Assembly: GCA_964634465.1 (NCBI GenBank)
Contig: CAZWLY010000015.1
Location: 29,167-93,166 of the forward strand
Source: CAZWLY01 sp964634465
GTDB taxonomy: Bacteria; Desulfobacterota; Desulfarculia; G963662305
Direction: 5' to 3'
DNA: 64,000 bases
The notes under the pieces were generated by a model. It ran no database searches. It saw nothing but the letters and a program-made list of their open reading frames with translations, and was not told the DNA's origin. Position 1 is the stretch's first letter; each line of letters begins with the position of its first letter. Positions 41,256 through 50,477 of this stretch are shown in pieces. The position numbers and the translations under genes are program-made.

Positions 41256-41497
41256 GTTTAAGATGCTCCCCCGCAGGAATCTGGGTGTAGATCGGGCGCT
41301 GGAGAACCGGCCGCGATCGAACCGCTTCTCCCACGCTCGGTTGTCGATATCTGAACCGGTTTAAAGGGAATCGGCCGTTCATTCTTACAATTGGCTCGCC
41401 GGCCTGTCAACCGATCGCCGCCCCCTGCTTGGGCCGGCTCAGGAAACAGCGTTCGAGGCGGTGTTTCGGCGATCGAAGAGGGAACAGGTGTACTTTG

Positions 41498-42211
41498 TCA
41501 GGCCCGGCCGATCTTGAGGAGCCGCCCCAGCGTTTTTATTCCGGATCGCTTGAGCCTCTCCAGCATTATCAGGAACAACTGGCCGGTCAAAACCGCGTCG
41601 CCCAGTGCGGTGTGCCTCAGCGAAGCGTCGAGGCGGTGGAGCTGGGCCAGACGGTCCAGACTGCACTCGGCCCCGGCCCGGGCGGCGTCAGAGTAGGGCG
41701 ACTTGGCCAGCCTCAGCCGCCGGCAGATGGCTGCCAGGTCCACCATCTGGCTCAGCAGCGGGAAGCCGTAAGCCTCTCTCATCTGACGGCCGATGAAGGC
41801 GGCGTCGAAGCCGATGGCGTGGCCGACCAGAACGCCGGGGCCGATGAAGTCCAAAAGGTCCGGCAGGATGTCGCTGAACGGCGGCCTGTCGGCGCACATC
41901 TCGGGCACGATGCCGTGGATCCTGATCGAGTCCCGGCCCATGTCGCAGCCGGGATTGACCAGTTCGAAGAAACGCTCGGAGAGGTCGATCCGGCCGGCCT
42001 TGAGCTTGATCGCCCCGACGCAGACCAGTCGGTCCCTGGCCGGATCGAGGCCGGTGGTCTCGCTGTCCAGGACGACGAAATCGACCTCCTCCACCGGCGT
42101 CGTCTTGTCTAGGCGGCCGGCGTGATCGAGGTGAAAGAGGGCGGCCGGCGGCAGGCTCTCTCGGTTGACCTTCCGGGCGGCCAGCCGGCGGCTCAGCTCA
42201 CGGCCGATCAT
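41498..42211 (-). CDS. DnaQ-like 3'-5' exonuclease
   Basis: This 237-residue protein has a DEDDh exonuclease fold: motif I FVVLDSETTGLDP, motif II in GHAIGFDAAFI, and motif III HTALGDAVLTGQLF. About 45 residues precede motif I. ATG at 42211 overlaps the DUF294 gene stop (ATGA), so the two are coupled. Exonuclease/DUF294 pairs of this kind recur in Proteobacteria; the role is unclear and not necessarily that of the replicative epsilon subunit. Confidence 0.88.
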   Translation of the reverse strand: MIGRELSRRLAARKVNRESLPPAALFHLDHAGRLDKTTPVEEVDFVVLDSETTGLDPARDRLVCVGAIKLKAGRIDLSERFFELVNPGCDMGRDSIRIHGIVPEMCADRPPFSDILPDLLDFIGPGVLVGHAIGFDAAFIGRQMREAYGFPLLSQMVDLAAICRRLRLAKSPYSDAARAGAECSLDRLAQLHRLDASLRHTALGDAVLTGQLFLIMLERLKRSGIKTLGRLLKIGRA

Positions 42212-44121
42212 CGCAGGAACCGGACCTGGTAGCGCTGCTCCAGCATCTCCTGGAAGCCGGAGATCAGCGAGAAGGCCTCCTTGAGCGTCTGGCGCTGGAG
42301 GCGGTTGAGGTCGGCCGGATCGAGATAGTTGTCGGGGCTCAGCCCCTGGCGGAGTTGGTCCAGGTGACGCCGGGTGCGAAGCAGGTTGATGAAGCCGTAA
42401 CTGTCGGCCAGGTCGTCGGCCTGGCGTTCGGTCAGCCAGCCGTCGCCCACCGAGCCAGCCAGCCGGTCCAGGGTGTTGGTCGAGGTCAGGCCACGATCGA
42501 GAGCGATCACCCTGGCCCCATCGACGATGGGGGTCAGCCCCGAGAGCTTGAGGTTGAGCTTGTTCTTGTTCTCGCCCGATTTTTCGACCACCAGCTTTCT
42601 GAAGAAGCCCAGCGGCGGCCGGTTGAAAAGGGCCGTGGCGGCCAGGTGGCGCAGAAAGAGACGGTTGGCCTTGATCGCCTCGGCGATCACTTCGCTCAAG
42701 CTTTCGGTCAGGGGCGCGTCGGCCTTCAGCGGCCTGAAGTCGAAGAAGATCGTCGCCAGCCTCAGCTTTTGGGGATCGGGGTCCTTGATCCAACCCCTGA
42801 AGTAATCCCGCCAGACTCCCTCCGGCTGGCACCACTGGGGGTTGGAGGCCATCACCCCGCCCTGGCAGCGGGGAAAGCCCAGCCGCTCCAACCCGCCGAC
42901 CACGGCCTCGCCCAATTCGAGGAAATAGACCTGGACTTCGGCCAGGCTCTTTGGGGGCACGTTGGCGAAGACGATGGCGTTGTCCTGGTCGGTCCGAAGG
43001 GTCTGCTCCCGGCGGCCCTCGGACCCCAGCGCCAGCCAGCAGTAGGCCACCGGCGGCCGACCGACCTCCTGCTCCTTGAGCCGGATCAGGCGGCGGGTCA
43101 GCCGGTCGTTCAATTCGGTGATGAGGCCGATGAAATGCCTGGCCGAGCCGCCGCGGTGCAGCAGGCGGCTCAGGACCCTGTCCGCCCGGCGGCGCAAGTC
43201 GATCAATTCGTTCAGGTTCTTGGCCCGGTCGATCTCGGAGAACATGTTGGTCGGCGTCGAGCCGGTCGCCGCCAACACGTCCTGCTCGGAGATGACGCCC
43301 ACCAAGCGCTCGTCGGCATCGACGACGACCAAGTGGGACAATCCGAAGCGGATCATGCTCATCGCCGCCTCGTCGAGATAGGTCAGCGGGCCGACGCTTT
43401 TCGGCCGGCGACTCATGATCTCGGCCGCCGGAACCGTCTCGGCCGAGCGGTCCAGGGCGACGATCTTGTCCCTGAGATCGGTGTTGGTGATGATCCCCAC
43501 CGGCCGGCGATGGTCGTCGACGACGACCACCGAGCCCACTCCCCGCCGGGCCATGCCCCTGGCGGCGACGAGGACCGGGGTGAAGGGCCGGCAGGTCAAG
43601 ACCTCGTCGCGCATCACCTCTCGCACCTGAACGGTGTTGAGGCCGGGCTCGGGCTCGGCCGCCGGCGGGCCCGAGGAGCGGTAGAAGCGGCTGGTCGATT
43701 CCCTGAGCGAGCGGGTGAAGTGGCGAGCGAACGCCTGGTGCTCGGACAACAGGCGGTTGAACGCTTCGGCCTTGATCAAGTAACAGAGGGTGTCCTCGAC
43801 GGCCTCCACGGTCAGGCGCGGCGGGGCGTCGTCCAGAAGGGAGTAGACGCCCAGCATCTCCCCCTCGGCCCGCATATCGACCAGGAGGTCGTTTCGGCGA
43901 TGCTTCTCCGGCGGCAGGTAGACCCGAACCGCGCCGGTCTGGATGATGTAGACGAACCTGGCCGGCTCGCCCTTGCGTTCGAGGATCTTGGTTCCGACCG
44001 GGAAGTACTCGATCAGCGCCCCGGCCGCCACTTCGACCAGGACCGCTTCGGGCAGGGTGTCGAAGGGGCTGACCCCGGCCAGGAACCGGGCCACGCGGTC
44101 GATGGGCGTCTCGATGGCCAT
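42208..44121 (-). CDS. cNMP-binding / CBS-pair / DUF294 nucleotidyltransferase-like regulator
   Basis: In 637 residues: a cyclic-nucleotide-binding domain (about 12-120), a CBS pair (about 145-270, with VREVMRDEVLTC and MSRRPKSVG), and a GlnD-like nucleotidyltransferase domain (about 280-430) with GSEGRREQTLRTDQDNAIVFA. A helical DUF294 C-terminal domain completes it. The order suggests a ligand-sensing protein with a putative nucleotidyltransferase output. ATG at 44121 is preferred over TTG at 44157; neither has a strong ribosome-binding site. It forms an operon with the exonuclease gene. Confidence 0.82.
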   Translation of the reverse strand: MAIETPIDRVARFLAGVSPFDTLPEAVLVEVAAGALIEYFPVGTKILERKGEPARFVYIIQTGAVRVYLPPEKHRRNDLLVDMRAEGEMLGVYSLLDDAPPRLTVEAVEDTLCYLIKAEAFNRLLSEHQAFARHFTRSLRESTSRFYRSSGPPAAEPEPGLNTVQVREVMRDEVLTCRPFTPVLVAARGMARRGVGSVVVVDDHRRPVGIITNTDLRDKIVALDRSAETVPAAEIMSRRPKSVGPLTYLDEAAMSMIRFGLSHLVVVDADERLVGVISEQDVLAATGSTPTNMFSEIDRAKNLNELIDLRRRADRVLSRLLHRGGSARHFIGLITELNDRLTRRLIRLKEQEVGRPPVAYCWLALGSEGRREQTLRTDQDNAIVFANVPPKSLAEVQVYFLELGEAVVGGLERLGFPRCQGGVMASNPQWCQPEGVWRDYFRGWIKDPDPQKLRLATIFFDFRPLKADAPLTESLSEVIAEAIKANRLFLRHLAATALFNRPPLGFFRKLVVEKSGENKNKLNLKLSGLTPIVDGARVIALDRGLTSTNTLDRLAGSVGDGWLTERQADDLADSYGFINLLRTRRHLDQLRQGLSPDNYLDPADLNRLQRQTLKEAFSLISGFQEMLEQRYQVRFLR

Positions 44122-44319
44122 AGCGAAATAATGACCTACCCGCGGCCGGTTTGGCAAGCGACGGATTCGCTCGAGGGGCGGGGCGATCGGGGGTAGACGT
44201 CGCCGGGGACGATCTTGTCGACGTCCTCACCCACGAGCATCCGTGTCCGGCCGAATGACAAATCCGCCCGCCGGGTTCATAATCATGGTATGGGCAAGGT
44301 GAAGGGGGGCGCTGAACCC

Positions 44320-45339
44320 ATGACCAGGGAAGTCAGACGAGCCAAAGCGGTGGCCTTGCTCTCCGGCGGGCTGGACAGCACGCTGGCCGTCCTGGTCCTT
44401 CTGGAGCAAGGCGTCGAAGTCAACGCCGTCACCTTCCTGACCCACTTCGGCTGCGACATCGAGGATCGCTCGTCGTGTTCCCGCGACCCCTATCCGGCGG
44501 CGGAAAAGTTCGGCTTCGACGTCCGACTCTGCCACCTGGCCGACAAATTCATCGATATGGTCCGCCAACCCAAATTCGGGTTCGGCAAGAACGCCAATCC
44601 GTGTATCGACTGCCGCATCCTGATGCTCAAGGAGGCCAAGGCGCTGATGGAGAGAATCGGCGCCGACCTGCTCGTCACCGGCGAGGTCCTGGGCCAGCGG
44701 CCGATGAGCCAGCGCCGGGCCTGTTTCCCGCTCATCGACCGGGAGGCCGGCGTCGAGGGCCTGGTCTTGAGGCCGCTGAGCGCCAAGCTGTTGCCGCCGA
44801 CCATCGCCGAGCGGCAAGGTCTGATCGACCGCGACCGGCTGTACGATTTCTGCGGCCGGAGCCGCAAACCCCAGATGGCCTTGGCTGAACGGCTGGGCCT
44901 GACCGACTACCCGACCCCGGCCGCGGGTTGCCTGTTGACCGATCCCAACTACTCTCTCAGGCTCAAGGACCTGCTCCAGAACCAGCCCGACTTCGGCCTG
45001 AAGGACATTCACCTGCTGAGACTGGGTCGCCACTTCCGGGCCTCGCCGCGGGCCAAGATAATCGTCGGTCGCAACGAAGGGGAGAACAAGAGCATCCTCC
45101 AGTTGGCCGACCGGGAAGACGCGCTGATGGAGGTGGAGGGCGTGGGCAGCCCGACGACCATCCTCGCCGGGAAGCCCTCGGACGAGGAGTTTTTGCTGGC
45201 CGCCTCGCTGACCGCCCGCTACTCCGACGCCCGAGGCCGCCGCCGGGTCGAGGTCAAGGTCTTCTCCCAGAGCGGGGATGCGTCCGTCTTGGCTTGCTCG
45301 CCGGCCACGCAGGAGACCTGCGACGGTTACCGCATCTGA
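44320..45339 (+). CDS. PP-loop ATPase, putative tRNA thiolation enzyme
   Basis: The 339-residue protein begins with the PP-loop SGGLDSTLAVLVL, which adenylates its substrate. CIDCRILMLKEAKALM and CLLTDP supply cysteines placed like those of ThiI/MnmA relatives. The last third (LGRHFRASPRAKIIVGRNEGENKSI) resembles the small NFACT-type RNA-binding domain found in MnmA-like proteins of delta- and epsilon-proteobacteria. ATG at 44320 follows AAGGGGGG by about 11 bases. tRNA 2- or 4-thiouridine formation is a reasonable proposal, not proven. It is convergent with the ThiF-family gene. Confidence 0.7.
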   Translation: MTREVRRAKAVALLSGGLDSTLAVLVLLEQGVEVNAVTFLTHFGCDIEDRSSCSRDPYPAAEKFGFDVRLCHLADKFIDMVRQPKFGFGKNANPCIDCRILMLKEAKALMERIGADLLVTGEVLGQRPMSQRRACFPLIDREAGVEGLVLRPLSAKLLPPTIAERQGLIDRDRLYDFCGRSRKPQMALAERLGLTDYPTPAAGCLLTDPNYSLRLKDLLQNQPDFGLKDIHLLRLGRHFRASPRAKIIVGRNEGENKSILQLADREDALMEVEGVGSPTTILAGKPSDEEFLLAASLTARYSDARGRRRVEVKVFSQSGDASVLACSPATQETCDGYRI

Positions 45340-45471
45340 AGAACATGAATCGGCGAAGTCGGCCCCAGGCGATGGGGCTCGGCGGGGGCGGTCGATTCGT
45401 TTAACCCGCTGGATTCACTCGGCGGATTGAAGTTGAGCCGGTAAGAGCGGCGGGGCCGGCGGCGTCGGCGC

Positions 45472-46503
45472 TTACGAGCCGATGTAGCGGTCGTAGAGGG
45501 TTCGGGCCTGGGCGTGGTCGTCGGTGCCGTGGATGATGACCCGCCCGTCGGGGAAGACCGAGAACTGGCAGCCTTCGGCCTCGAAGCGGATCAGATACTC
45601 GTTGGCGGAGACGATCGTCTCCGGGTCGAGGCGACGGGCCAGTTGATCCAACTCCAGCCTCTTGGGGCCGGGCGGGGAGATCTGAACGGCGTCGATGCCG
45701 CACATGGTCTCGGTCAGCGACCGGTCCCGGCTCTCCAGGAACTCGAACCTCTTTTGGCCGCAGCAGGGGCAGTCCTCGTTTTTGCCGTCCTTGAGCTCGA
45801 AGAGGTGATAGAAGCTCTGCCATAGATCCAGAGCTAATATGCCGGTCTGGAGCCTGTCCATCGCTCCGGTGAGCAGCTTCAGCCCCTCCGTCGCCGCCAC
45901 CGAGGCGACCAGGTTGGGCGTCGGGCCGATGATGCCGGCCGTGTCGCAAGTGGGCATCGCCCCGGGCGGGGCCGGGTCGGGCAGGACGCAGCGCAGGCAG
46001 GGCGTCCGGCCCGGAACGATGGTCATCACGTTGCCGGTCGAGCCCAGGCAGCCGGTCCAGACCCACGGCCGGTCGAGTTTGACGGCCACGTCGTTGATCA
46101 GGTAGCGGGTTATCTGGTTGTCCAGGCCGTCTAGGACCAGGTCCACGTCGGACATCAGCTCCATGGCGTTGTCCGGGTTGATGTCGGCCACGATCCCCTC
46201 GACCTCGACGTCGCTGTTCATGGCCTTGAGCCGCTTCTCGGCCAGAATCGCCTTGGGCAGCCCGGTCTCGAGATCGGACTCGTCATAGAGCAACTGGCGG
46301 TTGAGGTTGCTAAGCTCCAGAAAGTCGCGGTCCACCACCCGCACCAGGCCCACCCCGGCCCGGACCATGAGCGCGGCCACGGTTCCCCCGGTGGCTCCCG
46401 CGCCGGCGACCAGAACCTTTGATCGCCGCAGCCTGGCCTGGCCCTCCGGCCCCAGTTCGGCGAAAAGCTCCTGCTTGCGGTAGCGTTGTTCTTTGGCGGC
46501 CAA
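45472..46503 (-). CDS. ThiF/MoeB/HesA-family adenylyltransferase
   Basis: This 343-residue E1-like enzyme activates the C terminus of a ubiquitin-fold sulfur carrier. It has the nucleotide motif VLVAGAGATGGTVAALM, the DxxNLNRQ segment LSNLNRQLLYDESD, and zinc cysteines in CLRC and CPCC. The C-terminal 60 residues form an extra small domain (RFEAEGCQFSVFPDGRVIIHG). TTG at 46503, 10 bases after AAGGAGG, is the best start. No thiS or moaD gene is adjacent, so thiamin, molybdopterin or another sulfur pathway remains open. Confidence 0.83.
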   Translation of the reverse strand: MAAKEQRYRKQELFAELGPEGQARLRRSKVLVAGAGATGGTVAALMVRAGVGLVRVVDRDFLELSNLNRQLLYDESDLETGLPKAILAEKRLKAMNSDVEVEGIVADINPDNAMELMSDVDLVLDGLDNQITRYLINDVAVKLDRPWVWTGCLGSTGNVMTIVPGRTPCLRCVLPDPAPPGAMPTCDTAGIIGPTPNLVASVAATEGLKLLTGAMDRLQTGILALDLWQSFYHLFELKDGKNEDCPCCGQKRFEFLESRDRSLTETMCGIDAVQISPPGPKRLELDQLARRLDPETIVSANEYLIRFEAEGCQFSVFPDGRVIIHGTDDHAQARTLYDRYIGS

Positions 46504-46643
46504 CTGGGTCGCGCCTCCTTGCCGTTCGCCTGCTTGAACTCCTCCCCCGCCAAGCGATGTGTCGAATTCTATATTATTCTCGACCGGACCCAGGGGCAAG
46601 CCTGGCGATGTCGTTTCGTTGGAGTCTCGGACTCCGGCCGCGA

Positions 46644-47864
46644 TCAGCTCAGGTAATAGCCTCGCTCGCTGTGCTGGGTCAGATCCAGGCCGATGACCTC
46701 GTCCTCCTCGCCGACCCTGAGCCCGACTACGGCCTCGAGCGCCTTGAGGATCAGCAGGGTTACTAGGAAGGAGTAAACCAGGGCCGAAACCGCGCCCACG
46801 GCCTGGATGCCCAACAGGACGGCGTTGCCGAAAAACAGACCGTTCGCCCCGTCCGGGTTGGCCGCGGTGGAGGCGAACAGACCGGTGGCCAGGGCCCCCC
46901 AAAGCCCGCCCACGCCGTGGACGCCGACCACGTCCAGGGAGTCGTCGTAGCCCAGTTTGTCCTTGGCCACCACGGCCAGGTAGCAGACCGCTCCGGCGAC
47001 GAGCCCGATGACGATCGAGGACAGCGGGCCGACGAATCCGGCCGCCGGGGTGATAGCCACCAGCCCGGCCAGAGCGCCGGTGGCCGCGCCGAGGGTGGTC
47101 GGCTTGCCGGCCATCAGCCACTCGATGATCAGCCACGAGACCACCGCCGCGCCGGTGGCCGCCTGGGTGTTGAAGAAGGCCAGGGCGGCCAAGGCGCCGC
47201 TGGTCAGGGCGCTGCCGGCGTTGAAGCCGAACCAGCCGAACCACAACAGCCCCGCCCCGAGCACGGTCAGAGGCAGGTTGTGGGGGTGGATCGGCTCCCG
47301 GGGCCAGCCCCGCCGCCGGCCGACGACGAGGGCCGCGGCCAGGGCCGCCGCGCCGGAGTTGATGTGGATGACCGTGCCGCCGGCGAAGTCCAGCGCGCCC
47401 AACTCGCCTAGCCAGCCGCCGCCCCAGACCCAGTGGCAGACCGGGAAGTAGACCAGGGTGACCCAAAGGGCGGTGAAGATCAGGAAGGCCGAGAACTTCA
47501 TCCGCTCGGCAAAGGCGCCGGTGATCAGGGCCGGGGTGATGACGGCGAACATGAGCTGAAAGGCGCAGAAGAGCAGGTGGGGTATCGTTCCGGCGTAGGG
47601 TCCCGGCTTCAGCCCCACTCCGGCCAGGCCGGCGTAGCCAAGGGCGCCGAAGAAACCGCCGATATCCGGCCCGAAGGAGAGGCTGTAGCCATAAAAGACC
47701 CAGATGATGGACACCACTCCCAGGCAGACGAAGCTCTGGAGCATCGTCCCCAACACGTTTTTGGTCCGCACCAGACCGCCGTAGAAGAGAGCCAGGCCGG
47801 GCGTCATCAGCATCACCAGGGCCGTGGCCAGAAGCATGAAAGCGCTGTCGCCGGTGTCTATCAT
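46644..47864 (-). CDS. amt: Ammonium transporter
   Basis: The 406-residue channel of the Amt/Rh family has eleven predicted membrane helices. Signatures include MLMTPGLALFYGGLVRTKN, WVTLVYFPVCHWVWGGGWLG and DFAGGTVIHINSGAAALAAALV, which carries a pore histidine. It moves ammonium or ammonia inward when nitrogen is scarce. ATG at 47864 follows GGCGGAGG. Unusually, no glnK/glnB gene lies next to it. A sigma-54-like site is 70 bases upstream. Confidence 0.95.
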   Translation of the reverse strand: MIDTGDSAFMLLATALVMLMTPGLALFYGGLVRTKNVLGTMLQSFVCLGVVSIIWVFYGYSLSFGPDIGGFFGALGYAGLAGVGLKPGPYAGTIPHLLFCAFQLMFAVITPALITGAFAERMKFSAFLIFTALWVTLVYFPVCHWVWGGGWLGELGALDFAGGTVIHINSGAAALAAALVVGRRRGWPREPIHPHNLPLTVLGAGLLWFGWFGFNAGSALTSGALAALAFFNTQAATGAAVVSWLIIEWLMAGKPTTLGAATGALAGLVAITPAAGFVGPLSSIVIGLVAGAVCYLAVVAKDKLGYDDSLDVVGVHGVGGLWGALATGLFASTAANPDGANGLFFGNAVLLGIQAVGAVSALVYSFLVTLLILKALEAVVGLRVGEEDEVIGLDLTQHSERGYYLS

Positions 47865-47935
47865 CTGTTTTCCTCCGCCTTAAGACATCTTCTTCAATGC
47901 CCGAATAAAAATGAAAAGACCTTGGTCAGGGACAG

Positions 47936-47951
47936 AGCAAACGGCGTGCTT
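47936..47951 (-). promoter_or_regulatory. Sigma-54-like promoter of amt
   Basis: Minus-strand AAGCACG, four bases, TTGCT: a perfect -12 element and a -24 element in which the first G of the GG pair is A. The distance to the amt start fits nitrogen-regulated transcription. Confidence 0.45.
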
Positions 47952-48050
47952 GAATAGCGCATACTTAATAACTATCTGATTTTACACATTTAATATAAAT
48001 TAATGCCGTGATCGATCCTCTGCTGGAGACGAGGAGGCTGGAGAAACAAG

Positions 48051-48062
48051 ACAAAATTGTAT
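48051..48062. repeat. First copy of the ACAAAATTGTAT element
   Basis: Twelve bases identical to 48226-48237. It lies in the otherwise gene-free 504-bp, AT-rich region between the divergent amt and diadenylate cyclase genes. Confidence 0.5.
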
Positions 48063-48221
48063 TTATTTTGCGTGGAGAACAGCCCTAAATCGGGCGCCGG
48101 CAGATTGAATTTGTCGCGCTGTTATGTTATTTAGCTAATGAAAACAAAGGGTAGTCATATCGTTTGCCTGGAGGCCCCTCCGCCCGACGGAAATGACAAA
48201 GATGGCGCACGCTTTGAGTAT

Positions 48222-48239
48222 TCATACAAAATTGTATGA
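48222..48239. promoter_or_regulatory. Palindromic operator-like element upstream of the diadenylate cyclase gene
   Basis: TCATACAAAATTGTATGA has 8-base arms around a central AA, an ideal size for a dimeric regulator. It is 130 bases upstream of the diadenylate cyclase start and 358 bases upstream of amt. Confidence 0.5.
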
Positions 48240-48368
48240 CCACTTTCCGCTTCGGCCTCCAAGGCGGCCGACGACGACGTGAACGAGAAAATATTTGTCT
48301 GACCGGGGCCTTATGGGCCCAGCGTTTATATGCTACACTGACTTGAAACGTGAGGGGTAAGGAGGACG

Positions 48369-49262
48369 ATGAGCCAACTGACCGCCGCCATATTCTCCCA
48401 GGCCATCGGCTTGGCCGAGCAGATCTCGGCCGCCGGGGTGCTGGCGTGCTGGGAACATGTCGCCGGTCTGGACGATTTGGAGCAGGCCGGCCGGAGGGCT
48501 CGGTTGATCCTGGTGGCGCGGGACGAGAAGAGCCGGAAACAGGCCGAAAAGTACGCCTCTCAAGTGGTGTTGGCCCCCAAGGCCAGGTTGACCCGGAAGG
48601 CCCAGATCGACCTGGCCGTGCTCTCGGCCGCCGCCCAGGGACTCTTCGGCCCCGGCGAGCTGCTGGTCTGCCTGGCCGGCCCCAGCGGCGAGGGCGGGGC
48701 GGACACCATCCAGGTGGTCGAGGTCGGCCGGAGCGGACCGATGCCCTGCAGTGATTGCCACGACAGCCTGCAGGGAGCCGTGCCGGCCCAGGTGTTCAAC
48801 GCCGTCTTGAACCTGGCCGTGGAACTGGCCCAGGAGGGCCGGGAAGGCCGACCCATCGGGACCATCTTCGTCCTCGGCGACTCGGAGATGGTTCTCCAAT
48901 TCTCTCGCCAGGCGGTGCTCAACCCCTTCGCCGGCTATCCCGAGGAGTCGCTGTCGATCATGTCGGCCGAGATGAAGGAGACTATTCGCGAGTTCGCCAG
49001 CCTCGACGGCGCCTTCGTCATCCGCGGCGACGGCACCCTGGTGGCGGCCGGTCGCCAGCTTTCGGCCGGGGCGATGGACCTCGAACTGCCCCAGGGCATG
49101 GGCGCCCGGCACCAGGCCGCGGCGGCGATATCCTCGGTGACCAAGGCGGTCGCCCTGGTCATCTCCGAATCTTCCGGCACGGTGACCATCTTCCACCAGG
49201 GGCGGATCGTGGCCAGCTTGGTCAAGGAGGTCACCGGCGTGGTGGCCGACGGAGCGGTTTAA
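48369..49262 (+). CDS. Diadenylate cyclase (c-di-AMP synthase), CdaZ-like
   Basis: The 297-residue soluble protein has an N-terminal domain (about 10-130) resembling the C-terminal domain of pyruvate kinase. The C-terminal DisA_N diadenylate cyclase domain (about 175-295) has the catalytic DGAFVIRGDG and LPQGMGARHQAAAAIS. The second motif is RHQ rather than the usual RHR. ATG at 48369 follows GGTAAGGAGG. The two-domain order resembles archaeal-type CdaZ. c-di-AMP would bear on osmolyte and cell-wall homeostasis; the Nudix gene 9 bases downstream is probably cotranscribed. Confidence 0.85.
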   Translation: MSQLTAAIFSQAIGLAEQISAAGVLACWEHVAGLDDLEQAGRRARLILVARDEKSRKQAEKYASQVVLAPKARLTRKAQIDLAVLSAAAQGLFGPGELLVCLAGPSGEGGADTIQVVEVGRSGPMPCSDCHDSLQGAVPAQVFNAVLNLAVELAQEGREGRPIGTIFVLGDSEMVLQFSRQAVLNPFAGYPEESLSIMSAEMKETIREFASLDGAFVIRGDGTLVAAGRQLSAGAMDLELPQGMGARHQAAAAISSVTKAVALVISESSGTVTIFHQGRIVASLVKEVTGVVADGAV

Positions 49263-49271
49263 CAAATCGAT

Positions 49272-49850
49272 ATGACAGAAATAAAAGAAAAAATAATCGG
49301 CACTTACGGCCGCGAGCTGGTCATTCCCGAGCAAGAGGACAACGGCTACAAGCCGGCGGCGGTGCTGGTGCCCCTTTTCCGGGAGGATGGCCGGTGGCAG
49401 GTGTTGTTCACCAAGCGCACCGACAAGGTGGACGCCCACAAGGGCCAGATATCCTTTCCCGGCGGCGTTCGCGATCCCGAAGACCCCGACCTGATCGCCA
49501 CCGCCGTGCGCGAGACCGGCGAGGAGATCGGCGTCGCCCCGGCCGACATCGAACTCCTGGCCTCGCTGGAGCCGACGGCGACCATCACCAATTACATGGT
49601 CTACCCCTTCGTCGGCGTCATCCCCTATCCTTATCCCTTCAAACTCAACAGCTTCGAGGTGGCCCGGTTGATCAAGCTGCCCTTGGACGAGTTGATCGCC
49701 GAGGCCTGCGACCAGTACCCGGCCTCCGGGCCGCTGGAGCTGAGCGTCAGGTTCAATCGTCTGAGCGACGACGTCGTCTGGGGGGCCACGGCCAGGATAC
49801 TCTACCGTTTTCTGGAGACGGCCTTCCTCGACGCCGAGGTCTGTAAATAA
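49272..49850 (+). CDS. Nudix hydrolase, CoA pyrophosphatase-like
   Basis: This 192-residue protein has a Nudix box, GGVRDPEDPDLIATAVRETGEEIGV, preceded by VLFTKRTDKVDAHKGQISFPGG. The HKGQISFPGG element and the overall length match the CoA diphosphatase (NudL/YeaB) group. It follows the diadenylate cyclase gene by 9 bp. A role in degrading nucleotide derivatives, possibly near c-di-AMP metabolism, is conceivable from context only. Confidence 0.85.
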   Translation: MTEIKEKIIGTYGRELVIPEQEDNGYKPAAVLVPLFREDGRWQVLFTKRTDKVDAHKGQISFPGGVRDPEDPDLIATAVRETGEEIGVAPADIELLASLEPTATITNYMVYPFVGVIPYPYPFKLNSFEVARLIKLPLDELIAEACDQYPASGPLELSVRFNRLSDDVVWGATARILYRFLETAFLDAEVCK

Positions 49851-50184
49851 CCCACTCCGCCCCAACGAAGCCGCCGCGCTTCTCACTCCGACAGGATTCG
49901 ACCGCCCGCTCGACGGCGATTCAGGCGGCCCGCCGTCTTGGCCAAAACCGAACGATAATATAATATATCTAGAGGGCTGGCCGAGAATATGGCGCCGGGG
50001 AGAGAGGCCGTTGTCTGCGAGGGGGCGGGCGGCCGTCAGCGCGTCCCCGCCTTGAAACCGGAGACCTGGGTTCGGCCTCTATCCTCCCCGGGCCGAGAGC
50101 GGCCCGTTGGGCGGCCGAGGGCCCAATGGTGGGCCTGAGGAGACCGCCGGTCGAGATTCACACGAGTGCACTTGAGGAGGGTAT
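49851..50184 (+). other. Intergenic stretch with no clear content
   Basis: About 330 bases. An AT-rich island (AACGATAATATAATATATC, near 49950-49970) stands out in high-GC surroundings and may be part of a promoter for the small gene that follows, but no -35 is convincing. No ORF with a ribosome-binding site is seen. Confidence 0.3.
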
Positions 50185-50334
50185 ATGGCCGAATGTCCCG
50201 CCTGCGGTGATGCTTTCGATCCGGGGAAGGGTATCAAATACCTGGACGAGGTCTTCTGCTCCCAAAAGTGCGCCCAAGAGGCGTGTGAAGAAGGCAGAAC
50301 AGCCAACGAACCGATCGAAGTGGAGGTCGAGTGA
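50185..50334 (+). CDS. 49-residue zinc-finger-like protein
   Basis: ATG at 50185, 5 bases after GAGGAGG, opens a 50-codon frame. The product starts MAECPACGDAF and contains VFCSQKCAQ, i.e. CxxC followed by CxxxC about 20 residues later. This resembles a small treble-clef or TRASH-type zinc finger with an acidic tail (EPIEVEVE). The ribosome-binding site and cysteine pattern make it convincing despite its length. Confidence 0.6.
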   Translation: MAECPACGDAFDPGKGIKYLDEVFCSQKCAQEACEEGRTANEPIEVEVE

Positions 50335-50477
50335 GCGGGTGGAGGCGGGAGCGACTCCACTGCCCATGATCGTCAGTCAAGGTTTGAGCCGGGCCGAGCG
50401 GGGCGGGTTGAAAGCGCCGCCGCCGGCCTGAGCGAGAAGGGCCTGGCCCCGGCCGAAAGACGGGGGTGAGTCCTGGC

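Noticed and set aside
46504..47466. 664-residue extension of the ThiF-family protein
   Set aside because: The extra part is antisense-frame translation of amt (low-complexity Arg/Gly/Pro); the real start is the TTG at 46503.
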